A DNA stretch of 14,351 bases from Gammaproteobacteria bacterium (GCA_015490395.1 WFXX01000313.1:1-14351), one strand, 5' to 3'. Counted from the stretch's first letter, positions 1-7,008 are shown. Notes: generated by a model not told the origin, from the sequence alone. Translations and numbers: made by a program.

Positions 1-301
1 TCATTGAAGCGCAGGTTGCCCGGGCCCTTATCGTGGCCCGGCTCTTGGTGATCCGCGGCAGAACGCCGCGGCCTCATTGAAGCTGGTGGCAGGTCGCGCG
101 GAGGGAAGCGGCGCATGCAGGTGATCCGCGGCAGAACGCCGCGGCCTCATTGAAGCGCAGGTTGCCCGGGCCCTTATCGTGGCCCGGCTCTTGGTGATCC
201 GCGGCAGAACGCCGCGGCCTCATTGAAGCTTACATTTTTGCTACGTTTGAGCAAAAACCGTCGACGTGATCCGCGGCAGAACGCCGCGGCCTCATTGAAG
301 C
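1..301 (+). CRISPR. CRISPR array end, 36-bp repeats, four complete spacers
   Basis: Four complete identical 36-bp repeats lie at 48-83, 121-156, 194-229 and 266-301, and the last 10 bases of a fifth at 1-10. Each begins GTGATCCGCGGC and ends CCTCATTGAAGC. The centre is a perfect 7-bp stem, CCGCGGC/GCCGCGG, around a 5-nt AGAAC loop. Spacers at 11-47, 84-120, 157-193 and 230-265 are 37, 37, 37 and 36 nt. The first and third are identical. Repeats ending in ATTGAAGC resemble the ATTGAAA(C/G) 3' handles of several type I and III systems, so transcription is inferred left to right, with leader and cas genes outside the window and 301 as the leader-distal end. The final repeat is not degenerate, which is mildly unusual for a distal end. 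The subtype cannot be assigned without cas genes. Confidence 0.97.
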
Positions 302-576
302 GTGCTTGCCTGCCACAGGGCAGTGGCTGCGGTCCTTTCCGTTCGGGCGCGCTGCTCTGCCGGAGGGCTGGGGCTGATTTCCGGTGAGATCGAGGTTCGC
401 CGTCGGCTGGCCGGACCCCGGCCGGGGGGGTGTCCCGGAACGAAAGGGGTGGCTACGGGCCGGAGCGTGCGGCTATCCTGGCCGGGTCGCTGACGTCGGC
501 GGACGTTGCGTGCCGCGCCGTTTGATCGCGCGGGAGGGCGTGGACAGGTGTAAGTGCAAAAATCTCTGGGCCACCT
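302..576. other. Non-coding stretch after the CRISPR array
   Basis: No reading frame here has a recognisable product; overlapping frames on both strands are Arg/Pro/Gly-rich, as expected of GC-rich DNA read out of frame. No degenerate repeat copy or further spacer is visible past 301. It may be eroded prophage or intergenic DNA. Confidence 0.5.
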
Positions 577-604
577 GGCAAGAACGGCAAGAATAAGGCA
601 AGAA
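577..604. repeat. Three copies of GGCAAGAA next to a terminator
   Basis: GGCAAGAA occurs at 577-584, 586-593 and 597-604, with gaps of 1 and 3 bases, leading into an A-rich run. It lies just beyond the T-tract side of the minus-strand terminator. It could be slippage expansion of the tract or a weak protein-binding array; nothing distinguishes these. Confidence 0.45.
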
Positions 605-636
605 AAAGAAAAGGCGGAGCCGCTGCCGGCTCCGCC
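601..636 (-). terminator. Rho-independent terminator on the minus strand
   Basis: A perfect 9-bp stem, GGCGGAGCC (613-621) and GGCTCCGCC (628-636), encloses the 6-nt loop GCTGCC. Read on the minus strand, it is followed by TTTTCTTTTTCT (612 to 601), a good U-rich tract. On the plus strand no T-run follows. It would stop leftward transcription before the CRISPR array. The next gene to the right is on the plus strand, so no minus-strand gene now uses it. Confidence 0.7.
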
Positions 637-720
637 TCCCGCCTTCACGGCTCCCGCTGGGTCCTGGGGATCGGGCGGGACGATCGGTCCAGGCTGCCGT
701 CGAGAGCCAAGGCGTGAATC

Positions 721-2681
721 GTGGCATCTCACATGGCTGAGGCCTTGGTCCGGGACGGACGCGGTTCCCAGCCCGCGATAGCTGGCCGCCCCCTTGCGGG
801 GCCCCCGGAGCGGCTCACCATCGCCGATTACCTGGGTCAGGCGAAGGGCGATGGGTCATTGCCTCCTACCTCCCCCTCCGGGGAGGCTCCCAAGGCCTCC
901 AGATCCAGCCTAGCCCCGCCGCGCGGGGCCGTCAACCAGGAGATCGGCCCCGGGGCGGAGAGCCTGAGACGGCCGGCCGAGCCCGAGGCGCCGGCCCCGA
1001 GAGAGGGCAGGGACCCACTGGCCGAGGTGGTGCGCCTCGTCGCGGAGCGGCGCCGGCGCGAGCTGGAGGACGCCGTCCGGAAGGCCACCGCGAGCTGGAA
1101 GAACGCCCCGGCGGTGCGGCTGGTGCGCTCGGCTGATGAGCTGCCCTTTGAGGCCCCGCCGGACGTGGAGGGGGCCTGGCACCAGGGCACCGTCTACCTG
1201 GTCACCGACAACTTGCGCGACGGCGAGCACGCCGCCCGCGTGCTGGTGCACGAGGCCGTGGGCCACGGCGGGGTGCGGGCCCTGCTGGGCGAGCACCTCC
1301 ACCGGCTGCTGGACGACGTCTGGCGCGCCTACGAGGCCGGCAAGCTCCGGGAGCGGGACGCCCGGCTCGACCTGCGGGCCATCGCCCGGGACTACGACCT
1401 GGACCTGTCCAGGCCGGAGGGCCGGCGCCTGGCGGCGGAGGAGTACCTGGCCCGCCTGGCGGAGGAGGGACGCGAGAACAGCTTCCTGCAGCGCCTGCTG
1501 GTCCAGGTGCGCAACTGGCTGCGCAAGGTCTTCCCGGGCCTGCGGGTCTCGCGGGCGGAGCTGGTCGACATCGTGGCCCGGGCCAGGGGAGCTGTGGAGC
1601 GGGGAGCGGCGCGGCAGGCATCCGGCGGACGGGGGCCGGCCCGCCCGCGCGCCGAGGAGAGGCCCGCGATGGCCCGGCCGCGGGAGGAGGGGCCGCGGCC
1701 CGAGGTCGAGGACGAGATCCGGGCGGTGCTGCGGGGCAAGACCCTGGACCGTCCGCTGCAGGTCGGCCGCACCCCTCGGGTGCTGCGGGCGCTGGGGGCC
1801 CCGGACGCGCCACTGAACGTGGCCGAGGGCGTGCTGTGGAAGGCCGTGGACAAGCACGGCATGACGCCCTCCGAGATCGTGGCTGCCGTGCGGGGGCTCT
1901 ACAGGCCGGTGATGGTGTTCGACTCCGCCACCGCCCCGGACGCTCTGGTCGCTATCGTGGAGGCCGAGAGCCGGGGGCGGCCCGTGGTGGCGGCCGTCCA
2001 TCTGAGGCGTGGCGAGCGCGCCTTGGTCAACAGGATCGCCAGCATCCACGGGAAGGACTCGCCCGCGTTTGTTAGGCGCTGGGTCGAGGAAGGTCTGCTC
2101 AGGTACGTGGACGAAGAAAGGATCGGCCCCTGGTCCATGTCCATAGGGCTCTACTTGCCCAAGGAGGGACTCAGGGGCCGAGGTAACACCAGAGTACTGC
2201 GTGCGCGCGACGTTTTCAAGAGGGATGTCGGCCAGAGTGGCCCCCGCTTGAGCCGGCCCGGGCGCGGCGCGCCTCCGGAGGGCCCGGATGACCCCAAGTA
2301 CCGGATCCGTCGGGAATTTCTTTCGTGGAGCGCCTCCGGGAGGCTGCCGACTGGGTGGAGCGTGCGGTCAACCCGGTGGCGAGCCTGCCGCGGGCCGGGG
2401 AGTACTACCTGGAGCGCCGCTACCGGGCCCTGGGCCGCATCGAGGCCGCCGACCGCCTGGCGGGGGAGATCCGCAAGCTCCTGCAGGGCGGCACGCCCGA
2501 GGACCGGCAGGCGGCCTACCGGTACCTGACCACCCCTGGGGCCCGGCCGGACGGCATCCGCGACCCGCGGGTGCGCGAGGGCGCGGTGCGGGCCAAGCAG
2601 CTCATCGACCGCATCGGGGACGAGCTGGTCCGCCGCGGGCTGCTGAGCCCGGAGTTCGCTACTGGGCGGCCTAGGCTATAG
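721..2681 (+). pseudogene. Decayed phage large polyvalent protein: metallopeptidase-like plus MuF C-terminal-like domain
   Basis: The first frame opens at GTG 721 (ATG at 733 also possible) and is meaningful to about residue 535. After a disordered Pro/Gly/Arg-rich N-terminus come LTIADYLGQ (32-40), a helical segment, and VLVHEAVGHGG (175-185), a His-Glu-(x)3-His motif typical of metallopeptidase-like parts of phage polyvalent proteins. Around residues 345-500 a segment resembles the phage MuF C-terminal domain (PLNVAEGVLWKAV, VMVFDSATAPDALV, VNRIASIHGKD, GLYLPKEG). Near 2317-2325 the frame is lost: the frame-1 tail to 2529 is Arg/Trp/Ser junk, while family-like sequence (ERLREAADWVERAVNP) continues in frame 3 to a stop at 2681. 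That continuation ends abruptly at LLSPEFATGRPRL, where relatives I recall continue much further. Single-base loss plus 3' truncation point to a prophage remnant. Domain names are from memory, not a search. Confidence 0.75.
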
Positions 2682-2747
2682 AGTTCCGGCGCGAGAACAG
2701 GTGCGCCTTGAACTCGGAAAAGCCAGTGAGGCGCGGCTCTATCGAGC

Positions 2748-2780
2748 TTGATTTTCTAAATAATAATCGTTATCATTATA
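2748..2780 (+). promoter_or_regulatory. Sigma-70 promoter overlapped by a Fur box
   Basis: A -35 element TTGATT (2748-2753), a 17-bp spacer and a -10 element TATCAT (2771-2776) form a good promoter. The 19-bp AATAATCGTTATCATTATA (2762-2780) matches the Fur consensus GATAATGATAATCATTATC at 14 of 19 positions and covers the -10, the classical position for iron-dependent repression. The AT-rich block is striking in this GC-rich window. It drives the small ORF at 2804 and hemP at 3236. The in-frame upstream extension of that ORF (to 2708) runs through this promoter, so it is unlikely to be translated. Confidence 0.8.
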
Positions 2781-2803
2781 TTTACCGCGATTTGGAGATG
2801 GGC

Positions 2804-3199
2804 GTGAGGATGGCGATGGTCTTCTCCGTGCTGATCTGGATGGATGATGGTGATCCTTGCCTGGGGATCATGGACGCAAGCACCGGTCAGCTCCGTCAAT
2901 GGTGGCGTTTACAAAAGCTGCCTTGTGTGGATTTTGAGGAGTGTGTTCCTCTGTGCCACCGAGGGGCAGTGGATGCGAAGGGCCAAGTGATAGATCTACA
3001 GCATTTGATTCAACGCCTCTTTCTAATAGGTTGCTTGTGCGATATGCGCCGTTCCTCTCGGGGAGCACCTCGAGAGGATCCTCCAGAGTCGGATGGGGAC
3101 TGCCTGGCCCGGTGGCAGGAGGCGCGTAGTAAGTTTCTCGAGCATGTGACCTGCTCCTCAGTATCCACCTGCAGTGCTTGGCCAGAGGGGACTTTTTGA
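2804..3199 (+). CDS. Small Cys-rich protein of unknown function, Fur-box promoter, upstream of hemP
   Basis: I do not recognise a family. The start is uncertain: GTG 2804 lies 6 nt after GGAG (2794-2797) and only about 20 nt after the likely transcription start; ATG 2810 and ATG 2798 are alternatives. The product is about 130 aa. An N-terminal part (VFSVLIWMDDGDPCLGIMD, then QLRQWWRLQKLPCVDFEEC) looks globular. The middle has a hydrophobic helix with Cys-x-Cys (LFLIGCLCD). The C-terminus is charged and probably flexible. There are nine cysteines, including a C-x5-C-x3-C cluster, enough for metal or cofactor binding, though that is inference. No signal peptide is seen. hemP follows 36 nt downstream, so the two are likely cotranscribed under iron repression. 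GC content is lower than in flanking genes, suggesting transfer. Confidence 0.6.
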   Translation: MRMAMVFSVLIWMDDGDPCLGIMDASTGQLRQWWRLQKLPCVDFEECVPLCHRGAVDAKGQVIDLQHLIQRLFLIGCLCDMRRSSRGAPREDPPESDGDCLARWQEARSKFLEHVTCSSVSTCSAWPEGTF

Positions 3200-3235
3200 T
3201 CTCGCCTGCTGAGATTCATGGAGGAAGTTCGTCTC

Positions 3236-3412
3236 ATGAGTCACAAACAGATTCCGAGACAGCAGCCTTTACGGACGCCTCCTCAAGGATGTTCCCGTCG
3301 CTTAGACAGCGAGGCGCTGTTTGGCGGGTCCAGAGAGGTAACCATCGAGCACAAAGGTCAGGTTTATCGTCTACGCATTACCCGGTACGACAGACTGATA
3401 CTGACCAAGTAG
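3236..3412 (+). CDS. hemP: Hemin uptake protein HemP/HmuP family
   Basis: A 58-aa protein whose second half has the family pattern: RRLDSEALFGGSREV, then IEHKGQVYRLRITR and the C-terminal LILTK. HemP/HmuP proteins are short, usually 45-80 aa, and found in iron- and heme-uptake loci; in some bacteria HmuP is an activator needed for heme receptor expression. ATG 3236 is chosen because GGAGG at 3221-3225 lies 10 nt before it; an in-frame ATG at 3218 lacks a comparable site. The gene is the second in the Fur-box unit starting at 2748. Only 33 bp separate its stop from the IS inverted repeat at 3446, so anything originally following it may have been lost. Identification is by motif recognition and is fairly firm; the ligand is not determined. 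Confidence 0.85.
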   Translation: MSHKQIPRQQPLRTPPQGCSRRLDSEALFGGSREVTIEHKGQVYRLRITRYDRLILTK

Positions 3413-3445
3413 GCCTGTTTCGTGACTACACCGAACTGGATCCTC

Positions 3446-3465
3446 TACTCTTAACCTTCTTTCCG
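3446..3465. repeat. Left terminal inverted repeat of the IS
   Basis: TACTCTTAACCTTCTTTCCG pairs with the right end at 18 of 20 positions. The transposase stop codon (3451-3453 on the minus strand) lies inside it. Confidence 0.85.
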
Positions 3466-4472
3466 TACGGGCGGCCTGGCAAACTGCGGCACCGTCTCGT
3501 AAGGCCGGCGGCCCTGGTTCCGGTAGCCCAGATGGGGCCGCTCCCGGTTGTAGAAGGCCAGCCAGGCATCCAGGTCCCGCTGCAGCGCTTCGACGCTCTC
3601 GTAGAGCCGCTACCGGGACTTCACCCGGAAGAACTCTTCCAGCACCGTGCGGTTGAAGCGCTCCACGAAACCGTTCGTCTGCGGACTACGCACCTGGGTG
3701 CGCCGGTGCTCGATGTCGTTGAGCTCCAGGTACGTCGCGTAAGGATGGCCCTCCACCCCGCAAAATTCAGTTCCGTTGTCGGTCAGCACCGCTTCGACCC
3801 GCAGCCCATGGCCCGGTCGAACGGCAGCACGTCGTTGTGGAGCACCTCCACCGCCGCCGCGGGCTGCTTGGAGGTGTGCAGAAAACCGAAGGCATAGCTG
3901 CCTTAGGTGTCCACCACCGCGTGCAGGTACACCTTGCCCACGCCCTTGAGCCGCCCGACGTAGAAGGTGTCCTGGCACAACAGCGCGCCAGGGTGCTCCG
4001 ACTCCAGGTGCCACTCCCGGAAACAGGGGTTGTGCCGATCGATGAAGGCGATCTGCTCCCGGGTCAGCTTCAGCCCCTGCTCCAGGTGCCGCCGCCCCAG
4101 GGCCAGCCAACGCTCCAGGCGCGTCACCGGCCCTTGCTCGTTCCGGATCTTATGGATGGCGACGCCCGAGAACCGCCACGCCCTCCGCGTTGAGCAGGGC
4201 CTCGAGCCGGTTGCAGCCCCAGGCCAGGTGCCGGAGCACCATCGCCACGATCCGCCGCGCCACTTCCGGCGGCATCATCTGCGGATGGCTCTTCGGGATC
4301 GGCGGCAGGTCCTTCAGCCACTCCAGGCCGTGGGTCTTGAACCGCCGCTTGTACTCATAAAACTAGCTGCGGCTGACGCCCCGACGCCGGCAGGCTCGGC
4401 GACGTTGCCCAGGATCTCCGCCAGCTCCAGCACGCTCAGCCGCTGCCGTGCCAGCTTCGTCGCCGCGTCCAT
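3451..4472 (-). pseudogene. Broken IS481-type transposase (DDE integrase core)
   Basis: The gene starts at ATG 4472 (MDAATKLARQRLSVLELAE, a helix-turn-helix region) and ends in the left inverted repeat. Joining frames gives a recognisable order: the HTH, a linker with HKIRNEQGPVTRLERW, then the integrase core with QDTFYVGRLKGVGKVYLHAVVDT (first Asp), VEAVLTDNGTEFCG (second Asp), SPQTNGFVERFNRT (Glu) and the C-terminal YNRERPHLGYRNQGRRP. Inactivating changes visible on the minus strand include a lost base near GCCGAGCCTGCC, a TAG before FYEYKRRF, a frameshift near VSGVAIHK, a TAA in place of Tyr before GSYAFGF, a lost base after DRAMG, and a TAG before RLYESVEAL. Three stops and about three frameshifts indicate long-standing decay. 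Family assignment is from remembered homologues. Confidence 0.85.
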
Positions 4473-4515
4473 CGCCCCACCTCCTCTCCAGCTCACAACC
4501 CTGGTGTAGATTGTC

Positions 4516-4535
4516 GGGAGAGAAGGTTAAGAGTA
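4516..4535. repeat. Right terminal inverted repeat of the IS
   Basis: The reverse complement of 4516-4535 is TACTCTTAACCTTCTCTCCC, matching the left end at 18 of 20 positions. It joins directly to the truncated orfA remnant at 4536. Confidence 0.85.
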
Positions 4536-4839
4536 CATCTTAGTGAAACCTCGATTTGCAGCTGGGCCTCGCCCAGCGCCTGGTGCGCCTCGGCAAGCTT
4601 GCTCTCGTACTCTTCGCGCAGGTCCCGGGGATGGGCCCGAAGCGCATGCTCCATCCCGGCCAGCGCCTCCTCGATCCAGCCCTCGACCTCGGAAACGGTC
4701 AGGTCGTGGCGGCGAGAAACTTCTGCGGCCGTCGTCTTGCCCTTGAGGATGTCGACCACCACTTACTTCTTGCGCTTGGCGCTCCAGCGCTTGATCTCCG
4801 GACCCATCTCGTCCCTCGCTTGGCCGCCTGATCCGTCAT
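4536..4839 (-). pseudogene. Truncated IS orfA-like helix-turn-helix transposase subunit
   Basis: A likely original start is ATG 4839 (MTDQAAKRG), with a shift before the continuing frame at 4807 (MGPEIKRWSAKRKK). An in-frame TAA at 4763-4765 is followed by VVVDILKGKTTAAEVSRRHDL, a typical HTH of IS orfA proteins, then an acidic/helical segment (ESKLAEAHQALGEAQLQIE) that looks like the coiled-coil end. The coding sequence is cut off at the inverted repeat of the neighbouring IS, and no orfB is present on either side. Just upstream, TGTACAGGTTACAGTGCAGG (minus strand, about 4861-4880) may be part of this element's own end, but the other end is missing so this cannot be confirmed. Confidence 0.7.
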
Positions 4840-4896
4840 CGGCTTACCCCCCCCTTCCTCCTGCACTGTAACCTGTACAGCTCTGGAGGGGGTCAC

Positions 4897-4926
4897 TCCA
4901 TGACCTTCGTATCCATGACCTTCGTA
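4897..4926. repeat. Tandem 15-bp direct repeat
   Basis: TCCATGACCTTCGTA occurs at 4897-4911 and again at 4912-4926, between the orfA remnant and the end of tonB. It may be a slippage product or a scar at the edge of the IS debris. No function is apparent. Confidence 0.7.
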
Positions 4927-4957
4927 GCATGGGGATGGCGTTGATCAAAAACATCGA

Positions 4958-5779
4958 TTAACGCAGCGCATAGACCACAGGAATAATGAACTCCAGCTCG
5001 CCATCTGAGACCGGCGGTGGTGGATAGGGCGCGGCTTTTCGTGCCATGTCTAAGGCGGCACGGTCAAGGAGGCGATTGCCAGTGCTCCGTTCGAGCTCGA
5101 GCTTGATCGCGCGCCCCTCGCTATCGATTCGTATGCGTAGGCGTCCCTCGCCTTCGATGCGCAGCCTTCGAGCGCGACGCGGGTAATACTTATAGCGCTC
5201 CAGCCAGGTTAGCAGTAGGTTCTCGTAACGAGCCAGTGCGTTATCGTCGACGCGCCTTGTCTCATTCCGTGCACTGCTATCTGCAGGCTGCCTCGGCTCA
5301 GGCGCAGTCTCTGGCTTAGCTGCCTGGAGGATGGTTGCTTCCTCGACCTCCTTGTTGGAGGGATCAGGAGCAGGCTCCCTAGGCCGGAGCAGCTTGTTGG
5401 TAGCCTTTGCTTGGGCTGCCACGATGGGCGCCGGAGCTGGTTTCCTTGTTAAAGTCTGGTGCTGAGGTTTGGGTGCGGGCTGCGCCTCCACTTGACGGGT
5501 AACCTTCCGCCTTGGTGGCTGGGGCGGCACTGTTTTGGGAGGTAAGGTATCTGTTTTGGGGGATAAAGTATCTGTGGTGGTCTGGGCGCGAGCCGGCTCA
5601 GACGCTGGCTGTTGGGACGTATCTGCCACTGCCGCGAGCACCTTCACCCGCAGTGGCTCGGGACGCTCGATCGGCTTAGGCTGGGGAACGGCTAGCTGCC
5701 ACAGCGCTATTCCATGCAGCGCTGCAGCGATGGAGACTGCTGTCGCGATCTGCCGAGCGGTCAGATCGTGCTTCGTCAT
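4958..5779 (-). CDS. tonB: TonB energy-transducing protein
   Basis: A 273-aa inner-membrane protein that carries proton-motive energy from ExbB-ExbD to an outer-membrane receptor. One N-terminal transmembrane helix (about 13-31, including AAALHGIALW) is followed by a long Pro/Lys/Arg/Glu-rich periplasmic linker (about 32-180) and a C-terminal TonB domain (about 185-273) with YYPRRARRLRIEGEGRL and the end ELEFIIPVVYALR. The helix has the conserved His (22), but the position four residues before it, Ser in the E. coli SxxxH motif, is Ala. The linker contains an imperfect internal duplication, DTLSPKT/DTLPPKT (70-83). The ATG is at 5779, sharing its A with the exbD stop (TGATG), which implies translational coupling; a GTG immediately before it is less likely. 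It is the last gene of the operon. Confidence 0.93.
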   Translation of the reverse strand: MTKHDLTARQIATAVSIAAALHGIALWQLAVPQPKPIERPEPLRVKVLAAVADTSQQPASEPARAQTTTDTLSPKTDTLPPKTVPPQPPRRKVTRQVEAQPAPKPQHQTLTRKPAPAPIVAAQAKATNKLLRPREPAPDPSNKEVEEATILQAAKPETAPEPRQPADSSARNETRRVDDNALARYENLLLTWLERYKYYPRRARRLRIEGEGRLRIRIDSEGRAIKLELERSTGNRLLDRAALDMARKAAPYPPPPVSDGELEFIIPVVYALR

Positions 5780-6204
5780 CACTGCTCCGTGCCGACAACG
5801 GGATCGCCAGGGGGTAGCGTGGCCAGTGCAATGTCCGTGCCTCCAGCTAGCCGAACCTCGTCCATGAGCCTCAGGAGCTGCTGGACTTCAGTGCGTGCGT
5901 CGCTACGCAGAACGACAGGGGCTTGTGGCCGCTCTTGCATGAGCCTCTCTAATGTCGTTCGAACGTTATCCCAGTGTACGATCTCGCCGTTAATGGCGAC
6001 TTCACCGGTCTTTGTCAGTGTCACCACGATCCCTTCGGGAAGGTTTGGCTGCGAGGTCTCCGCGGTGGGTAGCTGGAGATCCATCGACTCAGGCACCAGA
6101 AACGTACTGGTGAGCATAAAGAACACCAAGAGCAAAAAGACCACGTCGATCAACGGGGCTAAGTCTAGATGGGCTCGAATACGCGAGCGGCCCTCAAATT
6201 CCAT
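5779..6204 (-). CDS. exbD: ExbD/TolR family biopolymer transport protein
   Basis: A 141-aa proton-channel subunit with one transmembrane helix (about 16-36, LAPLIDVVFLLLVFFM) containing the essential Asp at residue 20, followed by a periplasmic domain (about 60-132) with VVTLTKTGEVAINGE and PVVLRSDARTEVQQLLRLMD. The start at ATG 6204 (MEFEGRSR) is chosen because GGAGG on the minus strand lies about 9 nt upstream; ATG 6213 (MNPMEF) touches that site. The gene overlaps the 3' end of exbB by 11 bp and its stop overlaps the tonB start, so all three are translationally coupled. It could be called TolR by fold, but the neighbouring TonB and receptor and the absence of tolA/tolB/pal indicate ExbD. 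Confidence 0.93.
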   Translation of the reverse strand: MEFEGRSRIRAHLDLAPLIDVVFLLLVFFMLTSTFLVPESMDLQLPTAETSQPNLPEGIVVTLTKTGEVAINGEIVHWDNVRTTLERLMQERPQAPVVLRSDARTEVQQLLRLMDEVRLAGGTDIALATLPPGDPVVGTEQ

Positions 6205-6901
6205 GGGGTTCATCCTCCAGGCGCAGCTCGTCGCGGGTCGATATGCTCTCTGGGCTTTTGCCAAGGTGGATCAGCACGCGGATCGCTGCGTCCTTCATGG
6301 CTGCTCGCAAACGATCGATCTCACCCTCCAGCAGGTAAAAAGCGGCCATGGCCGGAATGGCTATCGTGAGTCCAAACGCCGTGGTGAGCAGGGCTTCCCA
6401 AATGCCGCCGGACAGCACGGCGGGATCGACGCGGGAGCCAGCCTCCTGGAGACGCATGAAGGCGTTGATCATGCCGGTCACGGTACCCAGAAGCCCAAGA
6501 AGGGGACTCAGGTGAGCAATGGCGGAGAGGGCGCGTAGCCAAGATTCGAGAGAGCGGATATGCGCCGTGCCGACACGGCTCACCTCCGCTTCGATGTCGC
6601 GCACCGTCATCCGGCGGTCCGTACCACACCGGATGGCAGCCTCCATCACGCGCGCCACCGGATTGTGCTCCCGCGCAAGGCGCTGCAGCGCCGCCTCCTG
6701 ATCCCCTCGGGTCAGGTCGGCCATGACTTCATCGACGAAGGCCACACGGCGCAGGCCACATCGCAAGAACTGATAGAGCTTGGCTAGTACGATGGCGCAG
6801 GCCGTTATGGAGAAGGCGAGCAGGACGTACATCACAGGTCCGCCCTGCCGAAATAACTCCCATGCGCCTCCTGGCCCAGTTGGCGTATCTAGGATGTTCA
6901 T
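6194..6901 (-). CDS. exbB: ExbB/TolQ/MotA family proton channel protein
   Basis: A 235-aa inner-membrane protein with three transmembrane helices: about 22-45 (PVMYVLLAFSITACAIVLA), 124-147 (ALSAIAHLSPLLGLLGTVTG) and 164-191 (GGIWEALLTTAFGLTIAIP). The cytoplasmic loop lies between the first two. Family residues are present: Glu169 in GIWEALLTTA, matching the conserved Glu of E. coli ExbB, and Thr140 and Thr179, matching the pore threonines. It forms the proton-driven motor with ExbD for TonB. The start is ATG 6901; the nearest strong Shine-Dalgarno, AGGAGG, lies about 15 nt upstream, longer than ideal, but no better in-frame start is seen. It follows the receptor gene after 107 bp that include a hairpin. 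Confidence 0.93.
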   Translation of the reverse strand: MNILDTPTGPGGAWELFRQGGPVMYVLLAFSITACAIVLAKLYQFLRCGLRRVAFVDEVMADLTRGDQEAALQRLAREHNPVARVMEAAIRCGTDRRMTVRDIEAEVSRVGTAHIRSLESWLRALSAIAHLSPLLGLLGTVTGMINAFMRLQEAGSRVDPAVLSGGIWEALLTTAFGLTIAIPAMAAFYLLEGEIDRLRAAMKDAAIRVLIHLGKSPESISTRDELRLEDEPHGI

Positions 6902-6968
6902 CGGGTGCTGCGTGCTCCTCCTGTGCTGCTTCCTCGTTGACGACCTGATCGGCGCTTGATAAGGAGGC

Positions 6969-6995
6969 GAGCGGCGCCAGCTGGTGGCGCCGCTC
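6969..6995 (-). terminator. Intercistronic hairpin between receptor and exbB
   Basis: A perfect 11-bp stem, GAGCGGCGCCA (6969-6979) and TGGCGCCGCTC (6985-6995), closes a 5-nt loop. On the minus strand it lies 13 nt after the receptor stop and is followed by GCCTCCTTATC, not a real U-tract. It is therefore more likely a partial terminator or mRNA-stabilising element that raises receptor mRNA over exbB-exbD-tonB than a full terminator. Confidence 0.55.
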
Positions 6996-7008
6996 TGGCC
7001 GTCAGTGG

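Larger units (their letters stand above)
3446..4535 (-). mobile_element. IS481-like insertion sequence, inactive, 1090 bp with inverted repeats
   Basis: The element is bounded by 20-bp inverted repeats: TACTCTTAACCTTCTTTCCG at 3446-3465, and at 4516-4535 a sequence whose reverse complement is TACTCTTAACCTTCTCTCCC, 18 of 20 identical. Between them lies one transposase gene on the minus strand, broken by several mutations. Outer flanks (GATCCTC on the left, CATCTTAG on the right) share no obvious target-site duplication. The right flank is the interior of another IS gene, the left flank the region just after hemP. Confidence 0.85.

Noticed and set aside
302..553. CRISPR leader on the right side of the array
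   Set aside because: The sequence is GC-rich rather than AT-rich and the repeat's ATTGAAGC end implies transcription toward it, so the leader should lie to the left outside the window.
910..2049. Long minus-strand reading frame opposite the phage-type gene
   Set aside because: It is the antisense of a GC-rich coding frame with recognisable domains; its translation is Pro/His/Gly/Gln-rich with no motif.
2311..2327. Programmed -1 frameshift in the phage-type gene
   Set aside because: No canonical X-XXY-YYZ slippery heptamer in the correct phase and no clear downstream pseudoknot; the gene is also truncated, so a mutation is simpler.
2708..2797. TTG-started N-terminal extension of the Cys-rich ORF
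   Set aside because: It would translate through the promoter and Fur box, and the start codon has no good ribosome-binding site.
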